Assembly (NCBI GenBank): GCA_015663855.1 | Contig: DQRJ01000185.1 | Span: 1-17,933, forward strand | Length of the DNA stretch: 17,933 nucleotides | Origin: Flavobacteriales bacterium | GTDB taxonomy: Bacteria > Bacteroidota > Bacteroidia > Flavobacteriales_D > Sanyastnellaceae | Direction of reading: 5' to 3' | In this document: positions 13,835 through 17,933 of the stretch, one piece after another | How the letters are laid out: every line of letters starts with the position of its first letter | Numbering within the stretch: position 1 is the stretch's first letter | Notes under the pieces: generated by a model | Database searches by the model: none | What the model was told of the DNA's origin: nothing | The model's input: the letters and a program-made list of their open reading frames with translations, nothing else | Made by a program: the position numbers and the translations under genes

Positions 13835-13908
13835 GGCGAGGTAGCTCAGCCGGTTAGAGCGCAGGATTCATAATCCTGAGGTCGGGGGTTCGAGCCCCCC
13901 TCTCGCTA
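13835..13908 (+). tRNA. tRNA-Met (anticodon CAU)
   Basis: A full 74-base cloverleaf can be drawn: acceptor GGCGAGG with TCTCGCT (G-U at both ends), D arm GCTC/GAGC, anticodon stem CAGGA/TCCTG with loop TTCATAA (CAU at 13869-13871), variable AGGTC, T stem GGGGG/CCCCC with loop TTCGAGC, discriminator A. The anticodon stem lacks the three G-C pairs of initiator tRNA, so this is an elongator type. A lysidine-modified tRNA-Ile2 also has CAU and cannot be wholly excluded by eye. CCA is not encoded; the bases after A73 are CAA. The G1-U72 pair is unusual. Confidence 0.93.
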
Positions 13909-13909
13909 C

Positions 13910-13939
13910 AAAGCCCCTTTTCAAAGAGGGGCTTTTTTT
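13910..13939 (+). terminator. Rho-independent terminator of the tRNA gene
   Basis: AAAGCCCCT (13910-13918) and AGGGGCTTT (13927-13935) form a 9-bp stem with an 8-base loop, followed by T-rich sequence (seven Ts, 13933-13939). It begins two bases after the tRNA. The flanking A and T runs make it usable for the minus strand as well, where it would lie downstream of nothing but upstream of the START-like gene. Confidence 0.85.
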
Positions 13940-13974
13940 ATGAGAGACAATCTTAACAGGCGTTACCATAATAG

Positions 13975-14772
13975 TTATTTGTAATACTTATGTAATAGCC
14001 TATCGTTTAGATGAGGGATGAGTTTGTTTAGTAAAACAGTCACCTTTCCCACAAATGTGGGTCTAAGAGCTCTCTTTCTATATTTCACTCCGTTGAAAAT
14101 ATGTCTGGCCGTTTCCTCAGCGGATAACATGTTAGACTCCATCACATCTCCACCGTAACCAGGAGGGAAGCCGGATGAGTTGCAATCCTTTATCGCTGAC
14201 TTGCGAATGTTTGTAGAGGTATATCCAGAAAACACAACTAAAACGTGAAGACCTTTTTTTATATGCTGTACTCTTAGAGAGCTTAAAAACCCATTCATCG
14301 CAAACTTAGATGAGGAATAAGCCGAACGATTAGGCAGCCCTACTTCACCTGCAATTGAACAAACACCCACAAGACTACCCTTTGTATCTAGAAGGTGCGG
14401 AAGCATATGTTTGGTGCAATTAACGGTTCCAAAGAAATTTGTGTTTATTAAATCTCGTTGTTTAGAAATGTTAATGCCGTCATTATCACTTTCGTACCAT
14501 GTGATTCCAGCATTATTAATCAAAACATCAATTTGACCGTAACAATTAATAGTCTCTGCGGCTAAGTTTTTGCAATCCTCCTCTAGTCTAACATCGGTTT
14601 TAACAACGAGTATTTGTGTGCCAGTTAAAGAGAGTTCTTTCTGTACTTTTTTTAACTTATCTTCAGATCTAGCCGCAAGAACGATTTGATAATTCGCTTT
14701 TGCAAAGCAGTCACATAAGGCCCTACCTATTCCAGAAGTACCCCCTGTTATTACAACTACTCTACTTTTCAT
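13975..14772 (-). CDS. Short-chain dehydrogenase/reductase (SDR), classical type
   Basis: A 265-residue NAD(P)-dependent oxidoreductase with a Rossmann fold. It shows TGGTSGIG (9-16), the NNAG motif (87-90 region), a conserved Ser in VCSIAG (near 139) and the catalytic YSSSK (Tyr152, Lys156). The C-terminal part (EETARHIFNGVKYRKRALRPTFVGKVTVLLNKLIP) resembles SDRs of the membrane-near, lipid- or sterol-related type often labelled DHRS7-like, but the substrate cannot be read. The ATG at 14772 is chosen because it leads straight into the first strand; a TTG at 14796 would add eight residues without family support. It is transcribed toward the tRNA terminator and away from the GNAT-like gene. 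Its composition is visibly richer in A/T than the genes to the left. Confidence 0.9.
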   Translation of the reverse strand: MKSRVVVITGGTSGIGRALCDCFAKANYQIVLAARSEDKLKKVQKELSLTGTQILVVKTDVRLEEDCKNLAAETINCYGQIDVLINNAGITWYESDNDGINISKQRDLINTNFFGTVNCTKHMLPHLLDTKGSLVGVCSIAGEVGLPNRSAYSSSKFAMNGFLSSLRVQHIKKGLHVLVVFSGYTSTNIRKSAIKDCNSSGFPPGYGGDVMESNMLSAEETARHIFNGVKYRKRALRPTFVGKVTVLLNKLIPHLNDRLLHKYYK

Positions 14773-14872
14773 GTAGTATTTATCAGTTAAATTCAATTAT
14801 GGCATAATGATATGAAATATTTTATATTTATAAGAGTCTATATTCATATAAATAGTTCGGTTTTTTTAAATA

Positions 14873-14880
14873 TATATTTG
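14873..14880 (+). promoter_or_regulatory. Candidate -7 element (TATATTTG) of the GNAT-like gene
   Basis: TATATTTG matches TAnnTTTG exactly and ends 17 bases before the ATG at 14898. The surrounding 14810-14880 stretch is strongly A/T-rich, so a chance match is more likely than elsewhere, and no clear -33 TTG is present. Confidence 0.35.
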
Positions 14881-14897
14881 GACTTTACAAAAAAACT

Positions 14898-16076
14898 ATG
14901 AGAATTACCACAGTATCATCTATAAATGAAGTAGTTAGATTCCATAAAGTTCCTTTTGCAATTTATAGTAACGATCCCAATTGGATTCCTCATATTAAAC
15001 AAGAGGTTGATGCGGTATTCAATAAAGATAAAAACCATCTTTTTAAAAGAGGAGTTGCTCAAAGATGGCTGCTGATTGACGATGAAGGGAATGATGTTGG
15101 AAGAGTGGCTGCATTCATAGATTTTAAGCTTTCTGATGGGGAACGGCAGCCTACTGGTGGCTTGGGTTTTTTCGAGTGCATAAATGATGAGAAGGCATCT
15201 GTTCACCTTTTTGAAACGGCTAAGAATTGGTTAGAAAAGCAAGGGATGGAAGCTATGGATGGTCCGATAAATTTCGGTGAGCGAAACAAATATTGGGGGC
15301 TGTTAGTTGAGGGCTACGAAAAGCCACCTATTTACGGCAATGCTTATCAGCCTGAATATTATAAGGCGTTGTTCGAGAATTTTGGTTTTAAAGTTTATTT
15401 CACACAACATATGTATGAAGTGGGGATACAAGATCCTATAGATAAAGTTTTTCAAAACCGTTTAAATAGGATGAACAACAGAGGTAGATACAGCTTCAAA
15501 CACATAGAATTAGGTAAAATTCCTGAGTATGCGGAAGACTTTAGAACGATATATAATACAGCTTGGAAAACTCACTCTAACTTTAATGGTTTAAGTTCAG
15601 AACGAGCGCTTGCAATTTTCACAAAAATGAAAATGGTGATTGATGAGAAGTTAATTTGGTTTGTGTATTATGATTCTAAACCCATCGCTTTTTTGGTTTC
15701 TCTTCCAGAATTAAATGAAGTATTTAAACATGTTAACGGAAATCTCAATTTATGGGGTAAGATGAAATTCATGTTTCACAAGAGGTTTAATGGCTCGAAA
15801 AACGCTTTTGCTATTGTTTTCGGAGTGGTCCCAGATCATCAAGGCAAGGGAGTGGAGAGCCTCATGCTTTATGAAATAAAGAAGGTGTTACATGAGCATA
15901 CTATACAATATGAAAAGATGATAATCACTTGGATAGGTGATTTTAACCCGAAAATGATGAGGATAGTAAATGTTCTTTCTGAAACTCCATACCAAAAGCT
16001 TCATACCTACAGGAAGTTGTTTAATCCTAATGCAGAGTTCTTCAAGTGTGAATCGGTTGATGGTTCACCGAAGTAA
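14898..16076 (+). CDS. GNAT-fold acyltransferase-like protein, function unknown
   Basis: A 392-residue cytoplasmic protein without signal peptide or membrane helix. The C-terminal part has an acetyl-CoA-binding-like segment, GVVPDHQGKGVESLMLYEI (about 309-327), with the QGKG of GNAT motif A. The N-terminal half (SNDPNWIPHIKQEVDAVFN, DVGRVAAFID, GFFECINDEKASVHLFETAKNWL, DGPINFGERNKYWGLL) is typical of a long GNAT-like family common in Bacteroidota and usually annotated as hypothetical or N-acetyltransferase. It may contain two GNAT-like halves. Length fits that family. It lies back to back with the SDR gene across 125 A/T-rich bases. The substrate is unknown. Confidence 0.8.
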   Translation: MRITTVSSINEVVRFHKVPFAIYSNDPNWIPHIKQEVDAVFNKDKNHLFKRGVAQRWLLIDDEGNDVGRVAAFIDFKLSDGERQPTGGLGFFECINDEKASVHLFETAKNWLEKQGMEAMDGPINFGERNKYWGLLVEGYEKPPIYGNAYQPEYYKALFENFGFKVYFTQHMYEVGIQDPIDKVFQNRLNRMNNRGRYSFKHIELGKIPEYAEDFRTIYNTAWKTHSNFNGLSSERALAIFTKMKMVIDEKLIWFVYYDSKPIAFLVSLPELNEVFKHVNGNLNLWGKMKFMFHKRFNGSKNAFAIVFGVVPDHQGKGVESLMLYEIKKVLHEHTIQYEKMIITWIGDFNPKMMRIVNVLSETPYQKLHTYRKLFNPNAEFFKCESVDGSPK

Positions 16077-16139
16077 CAACAATTATTCTCTGAAAGTATT
16101 AACATAAAAGCAAATGACCGAACTTTGCGTTATGTTTTC

Positions 16140-16233
16140 TAGAGCTTTATCAGATAAATCGCACTCACATTGTTTTGCTTTAAGCAGTTATGTTACTGCT
16201 TTAATGCGATTTGTTCTTATCTCGATAGCTCTA
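16140..16233. repeat. Nested dyad spanning the start of the metalloprotease gene
   Basis: Five pairs of complementary segments nest inside each other: TAGAGCT 16140-16146 with AGCTCTA 16227-16233; ATC 16149-16151 with GAT 16224-16226; AGATAA 16152-16157 with TTATCT 16217-16222; ATCGCA 16158-16163 with TGCGAT 16205-16210; and AAGCAGT 16182-16188 with ACTGCTT 16195-16201 around the loop TATGTT. Together they allow about 29 base pairs over 94 bases. The ATG at 16204 lies within the structure. It could be an mRNA leader structure controlling translation; it has no T-tract and is not a terminator. Confidence 0.6.
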
Positions 16234-17933
16234 CTTACCACCTTATCACAACACGCTCAAGCTCAGTCTGAACCTATAGATTCTTGTGGGTTTGATATTT
16301 CATTATCTGTGAACCGACAAGTTCTTGTTATGGGTATGCCTAACTCAGCACGCCAAGCTGAATTACTTATTATTCCTACGGTAGTGCATATCATCCATAT
16401 TGGAGAGCCATTGGGATTTGGCACTAATATCACAGAAGCACAAGTTCATAGCGCAATTAATGCATTGAATGAGGATTTCAGAATGCAGATTGGGACGAAT
16501 GGTTATGGCTTAGGAGTAGATTCAGAGATTGAATTCTGTCTTGTTAAACGAGACACAATCGGATCTCCTACTAATGGAATAACTAGAACGGATGCGTCCT
16601 TTGTACCGGGTTATTTGGAAAATGGTATTAAGTCTGGAAACGTAGGATTAGGAGCAGATGAAATTGTGATTAAAACCTTAGTTGCTTGGCCCCGAGATGA
16701 ATACTTCAATATTTTCGTTGTTACGGAGATCGATGGCAATGACGCTGGTAACGGTACACAGGGCTTCTCGTATTTTCCGTTTGATGACGTGAGAGATGGG
16801 GTGACTTTGCTTTTTAACACTTTTGGTACAGAGGGTAATCTGAAGTCATGGTCAAATTTGAATCGTATCTTGACACATGAAGTGGGACATTATTTAGGGC
16901 TGTTTCACACATTTCACAATACGAATACTCAGTCTGCCTGTGATGGTGAATTGTACTGTGATACGCAGGGTGACCAAGTGTGTGACACGCCACCGACCAT
17001 GGTGAATTATAGTTGCACTTCTCCGCCAGACTGTACTAACGCTCAGATTGAAAACTATATGGACTACACTTCACAGGAGTGTAAGAATACTTTCACTGAA
17101 GGCCAAACCTCCAGGATGCGTTCCGTCCTTCTCGCTCAAAGATTATCACTCTTAAATTCGAATGTTTGCGTTCCTGTTTCAGACAGAGACATAGGGATAG
17201 ATGAAATTATTCAACCTGAGTCAATTGCTTGCAGCGATTTCTCCATCCCTTCTGTGAGATTGGTTAACTACGGAACTTTAGAGGCTACGAGTTTTTCTGT
17301 AGAAGCTGTGTTAGATGGTGTTGTTTCGGTTTCTATGGTTTGGACTGGGAATTTGAGTTCAGGCTTAAGTGTAGAGATTACTTTAGATTCAATTGCCGTT
17401 TCTATGGGAAATCATACTATTGATTTTTCAGTAGCGTGGCTTTCAGAGGGATTTGATGAATGGTCAGATAATGATACTTTATCTATGGATTTTATTAGAG
17501 ATTCTCTTGAGCAGTGTACTGTTAAAATTGAACCCGATTTTTTTGCTGCTGAAACCACTTGGGAATTAACCGATGAAAATGATGTTTTCATTATGGGAGG
17601 GGGGCCTTATGAAAATTCAATTCCCTTAAGTGTTTATATAAGATCTACCTGTTTAGATAATGGGTGCTACAATTTCCGAGTTTTCGATGCCTTTGGAGAC
17701 GGTATGTCATTCGGAGGGGGGTATGAAGTTCTTAATGGGGCAGGAGAGGTTTGGGCTTCTGGCACAGGTGATTTCGGCTCACTAGCGAGCCATGTGCTAT
17801 GTGTGGGTCCTGTGCCCGGATGCATGTACGCTTTCGCTGCGAATTACAATCCTAACGCTACCTACGACGACAACTCTTGCTACCTCTCTGGTTGCCTTGA
17901 CCCAGTGGCCTGTAATTTCCTTCCCGCAGCCAC
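16204..17933 (+). CDS. Secreted M43-type metalloprotease with C-terminal repeat domains, 5' part only
   Basis: The frame stays open to the right edge (576 residues seen). Residues 1-20 form a signal peptide ending in AQA before QSEP. A pappalysin-like (M43) catalytic domain follows: zinc motif HEVGHYLGLFH (225-235), Cys-rich segment 246-277 and Met-turn NYMDYT (284-289). About 325-430 looks like a CARDB-type beta-sandwich (RLVNYGTLEATSFSVEAVLD, NDTLSMDF). About 445-540 is a domain with TTWELTDENDV, GCYNFRVFDAFGDGMS. The visible end begins GCMYAFAANYNPNATYDDNS-type repeats. Such proteins usually end in a type IX secretion signal, outside this window. The start is uncertain: in-frame ATGs at 16114 and 16132 also follow the TAA at 16105, but only 16204 places the signal peptide at the N-terminus. 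Likely function is digestion of extracellular protein. Confidence 0.85.
   Translation, partial: MRFVLISIALLTTLSQHAQAQSEPIDSCGFDISLSVNRQVLVMGMPNSARQAELLIIPTVVHIIHIGEPLGFGTNITEAQVHSAINALNEDFRMQIGTNGYGLGVDSEIEFCLVKRDTIGSPTNGITRTDASFVPGYLENGIKSGNVGLGADEIVIKTLVAWPRDEYFNIFVVTEIDGNDAGNGTQGFSYFPFDDVRDGVTLLFNTFGTEGNLKSWSNLNRILTHEVGHYLGLFHTFHNTNTQSACDGELYCDTQGDQVCDTPPTMVNYSCTSPPDCTNAQIENYMDYTSQECKNTFTEGQTSRMRSVLLAQRLSLLNSNVCVPVSDRDIGIDEIIQPESIACSDFSIPSVRLVNYGTLEATSFSVEAVLDGVVSVSMVWTGNLSSGLSVEITLDSIAVSMGNHTIDFSVAWLSEGFDEWSDNDTLSMDFIRDSLEQCTVKIEPDFFAAETTWELTDENDVFIMGGGPYENSIPLSVYIRSTCLDNGCYNFRVFDAFGDGMSFGGGYEVLNGAGEVWASGTGDFGSLASHVLCVGPVPGCMYAFAANYNPNATYDDNSCYLSGCLDPVACNFLPAA

Noticed and set aside
13881..13910. 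Duplicate tRNA 3' end as an attachment site for an integrated element
   Set aside because: No second copy of this sequence was seen in the window and no integrase gene is present.
16140..16233. The dyad as an invertible promoter for phase variation
   Set aside because: The enclosed segment is far too short compared with known Bacteroidota invertible promoters, the arms are imperfect, and no recombinase gene is nearby.

Overview
The window looks like a chromosome fragment of a marine-type Bacteroidota, probably Flavobacteriales or a Cryomorphaceae/Crocinitomicaceae-like relative. The evidence is gliding-motility ABC transporter genes (gldF/gldG), a FISUMP-domain protein, the small Bacteroidota START-like protein, secreted proteins with Cys-rich 'GCxDPxAxNYNPxAxxDDxSC' repeats, several TAnnTTTG-type -7 promoter elements in front of genes, and a tRNA gene without an encoded CCA end. 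The taxon is an inference from gene content; no rRNA gene is present.

Layout. (1) 1-855: the 3' end of a Cys/Asp-rich repeat protein with a C-terminal FISUMP domain. (2) 921-4868, minus strand: a tight housekeeping operon read phoH-like > purC > tsaC > cca, with gaps of 14, 1 and 9 bases. (3) 4904-9494, plus strand, diverging from phoH across only 35 bp: a SAM-hydroxide-adenosyltransferase-like protein with a degenerate active site, an ABM-fold monooxygenase-like protein, one ORF that fuses GldF and GldG, and a DUF4340 protein overlapping it by ATGA. (4) 9528-10646, minus: a family-4 glycosyltransferase. (5) 10692-13304, plus: paaJ-like thiolase, paaY-like hexapeptide protein and trmN6, closely packed. 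(6) 13311-13697, minus: START-like protein. (7) 13835-13939: tRNA-Met(CAU) with a terminator directly behind it. (8) 13975-16076: a visibly A/T-richer divergent pair, an SDR oxidoreductase and a GNAT-like protein. (9) 16204 to the right edge: a secreted M43-type metalloprotease that runs off the window into the same general class of Cys-rich repeats seen among Bacteroidota surface proteins.

How the genes relate. The minus operon joins nucleotide synthesis (PurC), tRNA modification (TsaC, t6A) and tRNA 3'-end synthesis (CCA enzyme); the tRNA gene in the window lacks an encoded CCA and so needs such an enzyme. The plus operon holds the permease and auxiliary parts of a Gld-type ABC exporter, but its ATPase GldA is not in the window. 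PaaJ and PaaY belong to phenylacetyl-CoA catabolism, yet no other paa gene is present. The two ends of the window encode exported proteins with Cys-rich repeats.

The points most worth a second look are the GldF-GldG fusion, the SAM-HAT homologue lacking two of its three catalytic residues, the overlapping divergent promoters at 4868-4904 with almost leaderless starts, and a 94-nt nested dyad (about 29 possible base pairs) spanning the start codon of the metalloprotease. No CRISPR array, insertion sequence, phage gene or recognisable defence system was seen. No gene-free stretch exceeds 300 bases.
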